Shown here: in pieces, positions 45,300-57,154 of the stretch
How the letters are laid out: every line of letters begins with the position of its first letter
Numbering within the stretch: position 1 is the stretch's first letter
Assembly (NCBI RefSeq): GCF_033958435.1
Contig: NC_134144.1
Coordinates: 9,232,010 to 9,296,009 of the forward strand
Reading direction: 5' to 3'
DNA length: 64,000 nucleotides
Source of the DNA: Carettochelys insculpta
Taxonomy: Eukaryota; Chordata; Testudines; Carettochelyidae
Notes under the pieces: generated by a model
What the model saw: only the letters and a program-made list of their open reading frames with translations
Told to the model about the DNA's origin: nothing
Database searches by the model: none
Position numbers and translations under genes: made by a program

Positions 45300-45425
45300 C
45301 TTGTTGAATTTTGGCCATAATCGCAGCCATTTCTCCCAGTTATTGCCCCCAAACCTACAATTATTACCTCAGTTTTGTCAGGGTTGAGCCTCTGCCAACT
45401 ATTCATTATACAAGCTCTATTCACA
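45300..45425 (-). pseudogene. L2 LINE fragment (NPDKTEV block)
   Basis: The minus strand encodes 'MNSWQRLNPDKTEVIIVGLG', the L2 RT block usually written 'NKLKLNPDKTEVLLFG'. Only about 25 codons are recognisable. Confidence 0.65.
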
Positions 45426-45429
45426 TTTC

Positions 45430-46095
45430 ACAGCCTCAGAGGAGATGGTGATGTAGCATTGACCAAGAGTAGCGAAACGGGTGCTGCCCTCCGTGACTGA
45501 GGACTATGCTTAAGACTTATTCCCCTAAGAAACTCTCTCGTGGAAGTTAGAAGTACACAAGAGAAGAATCCACTTCCTGTATAAACTGTGATATATGGCA
45601 TACAATCAAGTATGATGTACAAAAAATGCTTCGTGAATGCCTCTGACTTTGACAAACTCAGTGTCTAGCAGGGTTACAAAAGCCTCACAGAGACTTGTTG
45701 TCTAGTGCAATTAAGAAGCTATGTAGATTCCAGGTTAGTGACGTCTCACCGCCAACATTTGAAGCGGGGTTGCTAGCTTGTTTTTCTCCTCTTGCAGTGC
45801 CAGTGTCAGAGTGACTCATGAATCACGCACCATCAAAAAGTGTTTAGAGTTTAAGCTTCGGCTTTTTTAAAAAGTTACATTTGTGTCATTCCCTATTAAA
45901 CCACTTCAAAAGGTACATCTACAGCAAAAATATTTGCACTCGGTGCCAGTCAAACAGTTCTAGCAATTATTAACAAAACTCCTCTATCCACCAAAAAAAA
46001 CCCTATAGCCTTAAAAACTCCTTCAGGTAAAAATATTTCTCCAATAAATAAAATCACTTAAGGAAAATCCTTAATATTAGGTTCATGTTTACTTC
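45430..46095. other. Unassigned sequence
   Basis: No recognised feature; the open minus frame near 45.43-45.65 kb has no familiar motif. Confidence 0.4.
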
Positions 46096-46099
46096 CCTA

Positions 46100-46548
46100 G
46101 GCCGTTTCTACACATGCCACTTTCTTTGAAAGTGGCATGCTAATAAATGGCCCATAATATACTAATGAGGCGTGGATGCAAATTCTCTGTGCCTCATTAG
46201 CATACGGTCATGTGATCTGGAGTCTGGAAAACATTCTTACGGACTCCAAAATGCCATTTAGAAGTGCGGTGCCCAGGGGTCTCCTGGAAGGAAGTCCTTC
46301 TGCTGGAGGCCCCTTCTTCCTGAAAATTTTTGGGAAGAAGGGGCCTCTGGAAGAAGGACTTCCTTCCAGAAGACCCCTGGGGGCTGCGCTTCTAAATGGC
46401 ATTTTGGAGTCCGGAAGACTGTCTTCCGGACTCCAAATCACGTTGCCTTATGCTAATGAGGCATGGGGAATTTGCATCTGTGACTCATTAGCATATTTCA
46501 GCCGTTTATTAGCATGCCACTTCAAAAGTGGCATGTGTAGAAACAGCC
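46100..46548. mobile_element. 449-bp near-perfect palindromic MITE
   Basis: Ends GGCCGTTTCTACACATGCCA and TGGCATGTGTAGAAACAGCC. The two halves match over almost their full length, for example GACTCCAAAATGCCATTTAG with CTAAATGGCATTTTGGAGTC, and AGGCCCCTTCTTCC with GGAAGAAGGGGCCT, with a loop near 46318-46336. Both strands therefore encode nearly the same peptide by chance of symmetry. The ends resemble the GTCTACAC class of Harbinger-type elements, but no matching target triplet is left (CTA left, GGA right). Confidence 0.82.
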
Positions 46549-46554
46549 GGAGAC

Positions 46555-46845
46555 TTTGAAGTCAAAAAGACAATTTGCATACTTTAAATTAATTGGGTAT
46601 TACGAGTTTTGCTGGACAGGAGTCTTGGCTGGTAGTTAAGCCTACTTGGAAAGTCAACAAGCTCAGTGAGACTAAAAGTGGATCTGGATTTGAGGGAGAC
46701 CTTGCACCAGTTTGAGTGGTTTGACTTAAAGAAGTGGTACCTAAGATGCAAATAACTCCTATTTACAACCTTCTCTGAAGAAGCCAGTGCACCGCTCTTC
46801 ATGGAAGAAACATCATCAGGTAAATGAACAACCAAAACCTACCTA
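46555..46845. other. Unassigned, possibly L2 3' sequence
   Basis: Lies downstream, on the minus strand, of the L2 fragment at 46850-47090 and could be its continuation, but I cannot identify it. Confidence 0.3.
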
Positions 46846-46849
46846 CTGA

Positions 46850-47090
46850 AGTTTGAATGGTCTTCAAGGGTCATGCCACACAGAGGGCGCTGCAGTAATC
46901 CATTTGGGAGGTGACCAAGGTATGGATAACTGCGGCAAAGCTAACTATCCCAAAAGGAGGTTGCCACTTTCTCACAAAACGGATTTTTTTTTTTTTTGGA
47001 AGATAATGCTCTTGGCATATGCCGAAGCAATTGATAATCCAAACACCACCTTCAGTGTGCAAATTTAAGTAAAGACAGGAAGGCAAATCT
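46850..47090 (-). pseudogene. L2-type LINE reverse transcriptase fragment
   Basis: The minus strand encodes 'VIHTLVTSQMDYCSALCVA', which matches the L2 block 'VIHAFVTSRLDYCN'. Upstream in the same frame is 'WIINCFGICQEHYLPKK'. The order relative to the NPDKTEV fragment at 45300 is wrong for one copy on the minus strand, so they are separate remnants. Confidence 0.68.
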
Positions 47091-47094
47091 CCTC

Positions 47095-48745
47095 AACTTG
47101 GGAGTGGAGGAGTAAGCACTTAATACCATTATTGCATTTTTAAAAGAAGTAGAGAAAGGAAAGGATGAAAGTAAAGCTATTATCTGGCAGGTGACAGTGA
47201 GACAGCAAAAGGCAACCAGAATCCTGGTGTTTGCCTTCCAAAAAGGAGATCTCTTCTGAGCTGTATGAAAACAAGCTTCACGTTATCCAGAAATGGACTC
47301 CCAAGTACAGCCAGTTGGGTATTTTCCAATGAATAGTGAATTCCAATGAACAGTGAATTCTCCAACTTGAAAAATAAAGTTGAATTTCAGAATTGTCTAT
47401 GTTTCATTGTGAAATTCTTGAAAAGTTTTGGGTTCTCTTTCTGACGTTTCATATGAAATGTAACTTCCTAAACAGAAAGGCCAGTCTTGGAATATTTCTA
47501 AATACAATATTTTAATAGTCCCAAATCAAAAATGTTCACACTTGCAACTTGCAAAGATGTCCAACTTTTTGTCCTGATTTCAGGACAGGAAAATCTTTCA
47601 AAATGTCCAAGTCTTATTTGGTTGGTATCGTTCCCCGCTTGTGCCCCAGTGGGAAAGGAGGCCATTGTGTTGCATTGCCTCCTGGGTTTCGTTGCTGGGC
47701 TTGGGTCACCACAGTGGGGCTGAGGTGACAGCAGTTCTAGGCCCATTTCACAGAGCAAACTCACAGTGACACTCTGAGATGTGGGGCCCCAACTTGGGGC
47801 TCTCTAGCTCCCAGCCCCACAGTCAGGCTGACAACAGTCAATTAGCTCCAGCCCCTTGGGCAGAATCGAGCAAGGGCTTGGGCTCAGCCAGCAAACAAAC
47901 AGCCCATTAGAAGCATGTAATGTGGGGAGAACTCACACAGACTAGGGGCACAGGCCTCCTGGTGGAGGATGAGGAGTCAAGGGTTGGGGTGGCAGGTGGA
48001 CATGGGCCCAACATAGTCAACTGCATCCAAGCCCAGGACCCTACCAGTAGCAGGGTGGCATGCCACTGATTTGGCAAGGATCCAGCAAAGGGCTGACAGT
48101 CCTAGGCCCCATCCCTCCCAGGGGCGTGAAACTGGGCAGCCCTCCCATGTTGCCTCAGGGCTTGGAAAAAAAAAGCATTCTGTACCTCAGACTAAAGGCA
48201 CTGTTCAGCCTGATTCACAGCACACTGAAACCAAAGCAACAGACTACCCCTGAGTTTGGGCCAGAATCTACATGCTGATAAGAGTTATTACTGTTCTACA
48301 CAACACAGCGCATTTTGTCTGCATCTGGATCCTGCCTGGTTTAGATCTGAGCCAAAGCTGCTGCACTATAACAGACAAAGTAATCCTGACTATGGGACAG
48401 CCTATGCAAAATAAGTTAATGCTCACACCGTCCTAAAGAGGCATTCATGTCACAAACCACCACAATTAATCTATTTGTACCATAATCAGAAGTGCCAGGG
48501 GTTCAATGTTTTTGAATAGAACTACCTGCTTAGCCCTCCAGTTTAGAGTCAAACACACCAGCAACATATATATGATGGAGTCACCAGATTTCTTTACACT
48601 GCCTGGAACTCTATACAATGTGTGGTTCCTGGTAGGCAAAAGGAGACCAAGTTGGACCTTAACATCGAGAACAATGGGGTCTGACACCAGCTGGAGACTC
48701 CAGGTGGTAGTAGCAGAGCTATCATAGATACAGATCATTTATTTT
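47095..48745. other. Unassigned sequence
   Basis: About 1.6 kb; the stretch 47360-47475 is AT-rich and may be a fragment of the element at 42600-42957. No gene seen. Confidence 0.4.
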
Positions 48746-48747
48746 TG

Positions 48748-48868
48748 CCATATTGTAGTAGCACTTAGAAACTTCACCTGCAGGGCTAGCCCCTGTATGC
48801 TAGGGGCTGTATATAGCATAAAAAGAGATGAAATTCCATCCCCTTACACTCCAAGAGGACTCACTAGC
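48748..48868 (-). repeat. L2/MIR-type SINE tail
   Basis: Plus-strand TATTGTAGTAGCACTTAGAA, GTATGCTAGGGGCTGTATAT and CCATCCCCTTACACTCCAAG are the complement of the same tail family as 39315-39425, here with more of the 5' side. Confidence 0.65.
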
Positions 48869-48869
48869 T

Positions 48870-49190
48870 AGCCAACCACTATTAATACCCAAACCCCATA
48901 TTAATTAATTAGTACCTAACCCTACATTAATACTTATTAATACCTCACCCTGTATACACACAGAATTGACTCCAAAACCCATGAAGCTCACATCATGTTT
49001 AAGGAAAGCCCTCACTGTGACACCAGACTGCTCTAATTTCAGCAGAGTTTGCGACGCGATAGCGGAATTTAAGACAGGTGGGGTGCAGGATTCAGAAGTG
49101 CCAACACACTGCAACAGAGCTCCCACCTTAACATAGCAGGCCCAATTCTGCAAGCTCACGAGAAGAGATCCCGTCCATGCCCGACTTAAA
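48870..49190. other. Unassigned sequence
   Basis: Contains a short tandem theme of ATTAATA words at 48878-48945; otherwise nothing. Confidence 0.45.
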
Positions 49191-49196
49191 GCTACT

Positions 49197-49295
49197 GGCT
49201 ACATTTACGCTAAGAAGCGTCTATTGGACGAGATTTTCTGACAAAACTTCTGTCGACAGATCGTGTCAACAAAAAACTCTAGTGCAGACGTAGCC
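49197..49295. mobile_element. Short deletion derivative of a Harbinger-type MITE
   Basis: Ends GGCTACATTTACGC and GTGCAGACGTAGCC, with TTCTGTCGACAGA inside as in 37029-37409. Only 99 bp. Flanking triplets ACT and ACC are one base apart. Confidence 0.7.
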
Positions 49296-49299
49296 ACCG

Positions 49300-51025
49300 A
49301 GTCTGAGCCTCCGTGCCCTCCCTCGGTCTTTTCAGGTTGCTTCTAGTTGTCATCATTATGTAGCATTGTACAAAAGCAGAGGTTTGTCAAAGAACTCCCT
49401 CATTAAAAAAGCAGCCAGACCATTTCCCACATACCATAGGTTTCTCCTCAGGGATTGTCTGTCTCTATATTGATTGGCACACAAGTAATTTAAGAAAAGT
49501 CTAATGAACACAAGATGCTCCTCTAGACGGAGCAGGAGCCAGACAGAATTTTTAAACACAGATTTTCAGGGCTGCTTAGCACATGTCATTATCAGCCTCA
49601 CCATTTTGATGGATCATGCTCGGATTTGTCATTATTGAACCACCACATAGGAACACTATGCGCGACTACCAGAGAGGAAAGGCCAGATCCTCATCTGGTG
49701 TGAACTGGCACCATTGCTTTGAAGAATCTGAAGGCAGTGGAGCTGCACAGATACACACCAGCTAAAGATACGGCCGAGAGATGTGACCAGTTTAATATGC
49801 ATATGAAGGTGTAAGTATTTTCAAGGATAAAGCTGAATGATTACATTTCATCAACCTAATGTTACCAAGAACTGAACATGCTCCCAGTACAGATGCCACA
49901 CCAATTGGTTTCAGGTGGTTCCATGTCAGCAAAGCCCAGTGGTGTCTGATGTGCCTCAGCCCTTCACTCTAGAGCCAAATTCCTGGGGACAACTACCAGC
50001 AGGCCACCCCCTCAGTAACCTAGGCATTCTCCTCAGGCGAGGAAGGAGCGGAGAAGCCATCTGCTGTGGTGCTACAGGCTGAGCAGAGCATCAGACACCA
50101 GCTGTCTTTTCCTTCTGGCGTCTCTCCTCACTTCCTGGTTTCCCTGCATGCAGGCCTGCTTGTCTACTGCCAGCAGCTTTAGGGATTGCGCGATGTCGGG
50201 CCGGGGAAGGATTCCATGGAGATTCAGCAGATGCAGAGAGTTAGGGTAACCTTATGTTAAGGTGCTTTATACCATCCTCCCATACAGCCTTGAAAACGTA
50301 GTTGTGCCAGAAAAACAACACCTACCTTTCCATCCTATAGGCAAGCCCTAGAGGGAATAGTATCAAAACTATAAGAGTGTTGCATTTGTCAGCACTCGAA
50401 GTAGAAATCCTCGGAGACCTATTAGGCCTACTGCAGGCAGCCTCAGCAACTTGCTGGACAGATTTTCCCACTTAACCACAACGACTGCTCTTCGGGTGAA
50501 TGATGAATTCTAGTAAAATTACAAATGAAGTCATCCTAGTTCTGTCGAAATTCAGTGGGGCTCCTTTGATTTACATGATCTGGGATTTAGCTTCTGGTTC
50601 TCATTTCAAGCAAATTAAGACTGTTGTATATTGTCTAGCCCAAGTAAGTGTCTAATACAGTGCTTTCAGTACTTGGCCTCATCTAGGGAAAGGAAATGGT
50701 CTATCCAGTTTGCTCACTGGCTATACAATGCAAGAAACACAATGAAGCATTGTGCAGTATGCCAAAGGGAATGGTTTTAGAAATGCTGGATTCCACCTTT
50801 TGATTGGTCATCAGCCAGCTCTTCAATGCTGTAAGAAAGTCTGGGCAGGGGGTGGGGGAGGCAGATCCCCAACTGGCATAAAGGGCATTGCTTCAAACTA
50901 GCAAAGAAACCTGCTCCAGTCTTGTCTTCTTGTCTGTGATTGACAGGGTTCCCTCTTTCATTAGGATTTTTTTTTTTTTTTTTTGCCAATCCTCCACTGC
51001 AACTGAAACTCCCTGACATTTGCAT
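49300..51025. other. Unassigned sequence
   Basis: No recognised feature over 1.7 kb. Confidence 0.45.
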
Positions 51026-51029
51026 CTCA

Positions 51030-51371
51030 GAGTATTTCTACACAGCAGTTATTTCAAAATAACTTTCCTGGACTCTATACAATGGAACTGCTATTTTGAA
51101 ATAGCAGTTGGCTTCTTTTGAAATTGGTAAACCTCACTGCACGAGGAATTTTGAAATAGGGGCTGTTTACACAGGGAATAGGAGCTATTTTGAAGGGAGT
51201 CATAGTCCGTCCAGTGGGTCTCTTTTGAAATAGGTTCTATTGTGTGTAGATGCTGTACTTCAAAATAGCTAAGTGCTGTTTCAAAATGGATTTTTGTATG
51301 TGGCAGTGTTATTCATAATAAGATATTCTGAATAACTTATTTCAAAGTAAGTCGGATGTGTAGACGTACCC
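51030..51371. mobile_element. Harbinger-type MITE (TTTCAAAATA family), TCA duplication
   Basis: Left end GAGTATTTCTACACAGCAG, right end GATGTGTAGACGTACCC. TCA is on both sides (51027-51029 and 51372-51374). Interior words TTTCAAAATA and TATTTTGAAATAG repeat. Sister of 31806-32372 and useful as the unoccupied-site reference for its nested insert. Confidence 0.8.
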
Positions 51372-51374
51372 TCA

Positions 51375-51755
51375 GTCAATTGATTCTACCATATCCCAAA
51401 TTATGGATGTAAAAAGGACAATTTACTTGTACCATAATAGTGCCTAAAGGTCACCCATGAAGCACCCCAGTGGTTGGGCATTTTTATACAAAGAGACAGC
51501 CCCTCACCTGAGGAGAGGTAAAGCAACATGAGCAAAATCGTGAAGTAGCTAAGTAGTAGAGCCAGAACTAGAAAAAGTCATTTGATTTCCAGTACAGATT
51601 CCTCTCTCTTGGGTCACACTGCCTCTTTTTGCCATTACAGACATCCAAGAAGTGTGCTGATTTTCTGCAGAATCACGTCAGCCCAGTTTACCAAGTTCAC
51701 AAAGGCAGTGCCATAGATCAAGTCTTCCCACGGCAAGATTCTGCTTTAGTGGTTC
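51375..51755. other. Unassigned sequence
   Basis: No recognised feature. Confidence 0.45.
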
Positions 51756-51756
51756 C

Positions 51757-51856
51757 AAAACCCTGGCTGGGATGATTTAAGTGGGTTTGGTCCTGCTAGA
51801 AGTAGGGGTTGGACCAGATGACCCCCGAGGTCTCTTCCAACCCTAGGATTCTGAGA
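51757..51856 (+). mobile_element. CR1 3' terminus
   Basis: CCCTGGCTGGGATGATTTAA, GGTTGGACCAGATGACCCC and TCCAACCCTAGGATTCTGAG are the last 100 bp of a CR1. Confidence 0.88.
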
Positions 51857-51859
51857 GCC

Positions 51860-52508
51860 GGATGCAAACGAGCCAGACTGGTGATCATTGTTACTAACCA
51901 GAAAGCAAAGAGACAGTTCCTTCTATCATCTGCAGGTCGAACCAGTAGTGCCTATTTCAGAGAGAGCCTACCTTTAGTTAACTCTGCAACATGCTAACTA
52001 TAGTGAAGCAAAGTCATAATTCCTAAGACAGTTCATCACTGAGTGCATTAAGCTCTGAAAGTATTCTGGAGATGAAGCTGCAGGTTGAGTAATTTATCCT
52101 TGTTTTAATTGGTACCTCAAGTCGTTTCAAATAACTTGTTAGGCTGAGGATCTATGACACCATCAAGCTCTCTATAGCAAAGTGGTTTGATTTCAATCCA
52201 CAGGAACTTTCCACTGGACAATGGCCAGTGCAATTATTATTGCTCTTGTTAAATGTATTCTTGTCACTTTCAGGCACAAGTCCGTGAACGCTTGGATATC
52301 AGTTTTAATTGGAATTAAAGCAACAGAAAAACCAGCAACATTTCCCATGTCCCGCACATGTGTGCGTGTGTGTGTATTTCATGGTCATTAACTGGGAAAC
52401 AGACATTATGGATAGTCAGACAACATTTTATATAGCTTAGATAGAATCTTCATTACCAAAACAAAAATTCCCTGCTAGTTTGGCTTACCAATGTCAGAAT
52501 CCTGTACA
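51860..52508. other. Unassigned; GT-rich patch
   Basis: Contains a short (TGTG)n stretch at about 52359-52375. No other feature. Confidence 0.45.
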
Positions 52509-52512
52509 TAAG

Positions 52513-52817
52513 GGCCATGTCTACACCCACAAAAAACTTCAAAATGGCCATGCAAATGGCCAAATCGAAGAATGCTAATGAGGAACTGAAATGAATATTC
52601 AGTGCCTCATTAGCATGCCACCAGCTGCAGCACTTTGAAAGTGCCACATTTCGCTTGCCCACAGCTTGTCTATCCGGGCATCCTTTTCCAAAAGACCCCC
52701 GCAGATGTTGAAATCCTCTTATTCCTATCCTTATTCCTATTTCAGTGCCTCATTAATATTCTTCCACTTGGCCACTAGCATGGCCATCTCAAAGTTTTTT
52801 TAAGTGTAGACGTTGCC
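52513..52817. mobile_element. Harbinger-type MITE, AAG duplication
   Basis: Left end GGCCATGTCTACACCC, right end AAGTGTAGACGTTGCC, with AAG on both sides (52510-52512 and 52818-52820). The first half shares CATGCAAATGGCCA and CCTCATTAGCATG with 31913-32159. The second half is partly replaced by a short TTCCTATCC tandem near 52715-52745. Confidence 0.8.
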
Positions 52818-52820
52818 AAG

Positions 52821-53344
52821 ATGTTGGAAAAATATTGCCATTTATTTATTTAGAAAAAATTGTAGACAAACAGTTATTAATGAATCAGGTATGATCACTG
52901 CCAGTAGTTCTGGGGAAATGACCCCCGTTTTTTACATCTAACCCTGTACATTGCAGAAGAATTTAATCAGTTGGTTGTGCTAATGTACATTCCACGGTAT
53001 GTCTCCTCCCTTTCATGCTACCTTTCTCACCCTTTGGCATTAGTGCATGCAATTCAGAAAGTGAGTATTCATTTCTAGCACCGTTTATAGGACTGCATGT
53101 TCTACAAAGAGCATCTCCCAGCTAAAACATGCTTTTTCACTTCTCATCAGTCATCTAGCAAAGTTCTACTATATTCAAAGACATACCAATTCTGATCACT
53201 GGTGGAAGCGGTAACTCTCCAGGGCTGCTTTCAGCTGACAGCATGCCCCTTCATGGGGGAAGAGGTGTTATGGGGAATCTGCCTCAGTTTCCCCAATTCA
53301 GCTAATCACCATTTAACCCCAGGTCTGGTAGTTCCTTGTTATGA
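52821..53344. other. Unassigned sequence
   Basis: No recognised feature. Confidence 0.45.
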
Positions 53345-53345
53345 C

Positions 53346-53552
53346 CACTATGACCTCTATTTCACTAAGAAGGCAATGAAGTATTGGAATGGGTTACCTA
53401 GGGAGGTAATAGAATCTCCTTCTTTGAGGTGTTTAAGTCCCAGCTTGACAAAGCCCTGGCTGGGATGATTTAATTAGGGTTGGTCCTGCTTGGAGTAGCG
53501 GGTTGGACTTAATGACCTTCTGAGATCTCTTGCAGCCCTAGGATTCTATGAC
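53346..53552 (+). mobile_element. CR1 3' terminus
   Basis: AATGGGTTACCTAGGGAGGT, CCAGCTTGACAAAGCCCTGG, TTGGACTTAATGACCTTCTG and the terminal GGATTCTATGACT mark the last 200 bp of CR1. Confidence 0.9.
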
Positions 53553-53554
53553 TC

Positions 53555-53945
53555 CAGCCAAATAGCTGGAAGTCTCCCATCTCAGGGAGGTGAGTCAGGT
53601 CAATCAGGAGGCTGGAGACCAGAGAGAAAGGTCAATCTCTGGCCTACTGCCATTCACAGGCCTTGGCCTTAAATGCTTTCGCGACCCTTTGTTGGAGTGG
53701 TAGGGGAGCCTGGGCTCACCCAGTCATCCAGGGAATCAACAAGAAATCAAAATCCCAGTCTATCATGACAGTCTGAGGCTTTGTTCTTAAACTAAGGCCT
53801 TTGGCTAAGCCGCAGCGACAGCTATGAGCTGGGCAGTGTACCGTCACCACCTCACCCATCCCAAACCAGTCACACTGAAAGAAGGCAATCTGGGCTGTTA
53901 GAAAGGTCATCTAACCTAACTCCTCCATATAAATGGAAGAACCTA
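53555..53945. other. Unassigned sequence
   Basis: Nothing named; some resemblance to LTR-like turtle repeats, without ends. Confidence 0.35.
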
Positions 53946-53948
53946 GAA

Positions 53949-54526
53949 TAGAGGTCTGCAACCTGCAGCTCCGGAGCCACATGCAGCTCTTCAAGGACTT
54001 CTCTGTGGCTCCCGACACTATAATTGCCAAGTCAAACAAACAAACCCTCCTGATTATTTTCAATAAACGCTGAACGTCTAAAAGCCCAACAATGAGCAAT
54101 TCGTATCTAAATAGCAAATGATGTGACCTCAAAACATGGGATAACTCCCCCGTTAATATGTGCAGTGCATTGTGGGATATAATAATGTATCTGTCTTGAT
54201 TGTGTTGCTAATAGAGTCTAGATTTTGAAAAGGAAAAGGAAACTTGCAGCATTCCTGCTGTGAAGGGCAACACACATTTTAAGAAAGAAAACTGGAATTA
54301 AACATGAAAGAAAACTGGCATAATTACGATAGGTTTGGTAGTGAAAGTCAGGAAGATAGTGGTACAAACATACACAGGTAAAGTATGAGGAAACAGAATA
54401 TGCAAAAAGTTTGCAAACATCCTGTAGTGAACACGTATTGCATTCCAAATCATTGTATGTGTGTGCTGTTCTTTATGTTCTGCTATACTTAAACCATTTT
54501 GCTTTTTGAGTTTTTGGGTAGCCATT
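53949..54526 (+). mobile_element. hAT non-autonomous element, copy 1
   Basis: Left end AGAGGTCTGCAACCTGCAGC is a mutated CAGGGGTCGGCAACC terminus, followed by GAGCCACATGCAGCTCTTC, the usual start of this hAT family. The body matches 58906-59492 in inverted orientation: for example GTGCAGTGCATTGTGGGATA here and TATCCCACAATGCATTGCAC there. The right end near GGGTAGCC is degraded. Roughly 580 bp; no transposase. Confidence 0.75.
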
Positions 54527-54529
54527 CTT

Positions 54530-55095
54530 TAAACTCCTTTTTTGGCTAGTCTTATCACATTTTTACATTTGTTTGGCAGAGTTTATGTTCCTTTCTATTT
54601 TCCTCACTAGGATTTCACTTCTACTTTTTAAAAGATACCTTTTTTATTTCTCTCTTTTACATGGTTGTTAAACCATGGTGGCTCTTTACTGGGTCTTTTG
54701 CCATGTTTTTTTTAATTTGTGTATACATTTAAATTGGGCCTCTATTACAGTGTCTTTGAAAAGTTTCCGTGCAGCTTTCGGGGATTTTACTTTCGTTACG
54801 TACCTTTTAATTTCCTTTTAACTAACCTTCCTCATTTTTGCATAGTCCCCCTTTCTGAAATTAAATGCCACAGTGTTGGACTACTGAGATGTTCTTCCCA
54901 TCACAAGAATATTAAATGTTATTATATTATGGTCACTATTTCCAAGTCGTCCTGTTACAGTTACCTCTTGGACCAGATCCTGCACTCCACTCAGAACTAA
55001 ATCAAGAATTGCCTCTCCCCTTGTGGTTTCCTGTACTTGCTGCTCCAAGAAGCAATCATTTAAGGTATCAAGGAATTTAATCTCCACATCTCATC
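54530..55095 (-). pseudogene. CR1 LINE endonuclease end and linker, minus strand
   Basis: Minus strand from 55090: 'FLDTLNDCFLEQQVQETTRG' and 'EAILDLVLSGVQDLVQEVTV', then 'GRLGNSDHNIITF', matching the CR1 endonuclease C-terminus where SDH is the conserved end motif. The frame breaks near 54880. Further on, 'RKGDYAKMRK' and 'KLFKDTVIEAQFKCI' correspond to the linker before the RT. This is the same protein region as 3400-4000 in the first CR1, in a different subfamily. Confidence 0.78.
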
Positions 55096-55099
55096 CTGA

Positions 55100-56945
55100 G
55101 AGACAATCCCAAGGGGACATCTGTGACCCCACCCCATCACACGCATTTTTAATCATCTTCTGTAACTATCATGATTTCATTTTTACTTCATTCATGTTGA
55201 CACTGAGCAGGGATGGAAATTGAGCAAGATCATTCAATGATGTCCCAAAGACCAGCCATTTACAGCCATTGTTGTACAGAGAGAGGTTTGAAATAATAGT
55301 GTGAAACACTGATTTATTTAAAGACGCTTTGCTAGACTAGAAAAGGATGACGGACCTGGGGACACAATCCCGTATACTTACGTCGATTGTGATCTCTTTT
55401 GGAAGCAAATGGTTTCTCATCTGTTTGGAGAAGGGCTTCATACAGAGAGGTACAAATCCTTAAATGGTTTCCTCTAGATGCTATTAGTATGAAAAAGAAG
55501 GGTAATTATACACCGATTTGTAATAATATTCTAATGTTCATGCAAAAGTCAGTTACAAACTCTCACTGGGGTTCTGTGAAACTCAGAACATTCCCACAAA
55601 GTTTCACAAACTGTGAGGGGAATGTACCTCTGGCTACCTCTGCATGGACTACAACACACATCCTACCAGCTCATGGCTGTCATGTGAATCAGAGCATGGG
55701 AAGGCACAAGTTTCTGCCTTCTCACAACCATTTCTGGGAGGCGTCTATGGGGGTGTATGGAGGAAGCAGTCCCAGTGTTCTCCCCAAAACAGGTACTTAT
55801 GGAATCTTGTGGGATTAGTACCAGGATGAGTAGACTAACAATATATACTCCCTATTTTTATTCACCCCTTTAAGACCCTTTCAGAACGCCTGCTCTGCAT
55901 GTTCAATGGTAATTTCAGGGTTATTATACCTGATCTTGCTGCAACTGATCTGAACAGTAAAAAACTTCTGCCTTCATGACTGTAGGATCAGGCCAGATGC
56001 TGTGAAGACTCCACTGTCATTTCATTGGCTTGGGAAGGCTACCACTCAGACTCATGATCATTCAGCCAAAATGCACTGCCTTACCATACCAGGAGTTTTA
56101 TTTTCTTGCTTATCTGGTGGTGCTTACATTTGCATATTGACTAATTCACCAAGGAGACGGTTATAAAAATGTGATCCTATTATAAGCATATACTGTGCAT
56201 AAGGAACATTACAATAAATGTTTTAGGGGGTGGAATTGCCAGTCATTATTTTAGATCGAAAAAATTTTGTACAGCTTACATTCTGCTTTAAATATAAAGA
56301 TCCAAGAATGCTTGGAATATAATGAGAAAATATGAAATGCAACAGAAGGAAACAGATTCAAAGAAAACCTCCCTTATGTCTGAAACCAAATAAACTACAT
56401 GTCACTTATGACCTCTGCCAAGCAATTAGAAGTTAAATCTCCATTATTCTGCATCAAAGCTGTGAACAGCAGAATACTTGCCTTTTTCTTCTTGTGGGGC
56501 TGTAAGCTGTCATGACTCAGAAGAAAGAAGCGGGAAGAGCAGCTACACTATAGATATAATATAAAATAAATCATATTTCTATCCACTGCCAATGGTAGGA
56601 GTATTTTTCTTTCTGTCAACGAGTAGCTCTGCATCTGCAACATAAAAGCGTACGTTCTGTTAGGCCTTCAACTCAATGGCACTGACATTTTCTATTTGAA
56701 CAAAAAAGCCTTCCTGCAGCATGACAGACACTTAAAACTCTTTCTCTGGGCCTAAACTGTGAGTGTGTCACCCATGGCCTAAATAACGCAGTGAGTTGTT
56801 ACAGCTCTTCTGCTGCAGACTGGGAAGCAGATGCTGGATTTACCCCTGCTCTGGAGACAAAGACCCCTGCACCAGTACAAAATCTGTAAGTGCATACGTT
56901 CTGACACAACATTGTCTTTGAAATCTCATGGCTGATCGGTGGAGG
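55100..56945. other. Unassigned sequence
   Basis: No gene or repeat recognised over 1.8 kb. Confidence 0.45.
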
Positions 56946-56949
56946 TCCC

Positions 56950-57150
56950 AGACCACTGACAAAGGGAAATGTACTGCCCTTCTTTAAAATAGGAAGCAGG
57001 AGAATCCAAGGAACAACAGATTATTCAGCTTCACCTTGAAAAGTCACAGAAAAGGTCCTCAAGGAACCCATTTTGAAACACCTGGGGGAGAGGAAGGTGG
57101 TCAGAAACACACGACATGGATTCACAAAGGGTAAGTCATGCCTCTCCCAG
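56950..57150 (+). pseudogene. CR1 reverse transcriptase fragment
   Basis: In shifting frames: 'TDYSAS' with 'KVTEKVLKEPILKHLGERK' and 'VVRNTRHGFTKGKSCLSQ' (57055-57142), matching the CR1 block '...KHMEDRKVIGSSQHGFTKGKSCLTN'. Only about 65 codons; the homology stops near 57150. Confidence 0.75.
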
Positions 57151-57154
57151 AGAC

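Noticed and set aside
44310..45425. CR1 at 44.3 kb and L2 at 45.3 kb as one LINE
   Set aside because: They lie on opposite strands and their protein blocks belong to different clades.
46176..46559. Open frames on both strands encoding nearly the same peptide
   Set aside because: An effect of the palindrome at 46100-46548; no family resemblance.
45300..47090. The two L2 fragments as one copy
   Set aside because: On the minus strand the NPDKTEV block would have to lie upstream (higher coordinate) of the DYC block; the observed order is reversed.
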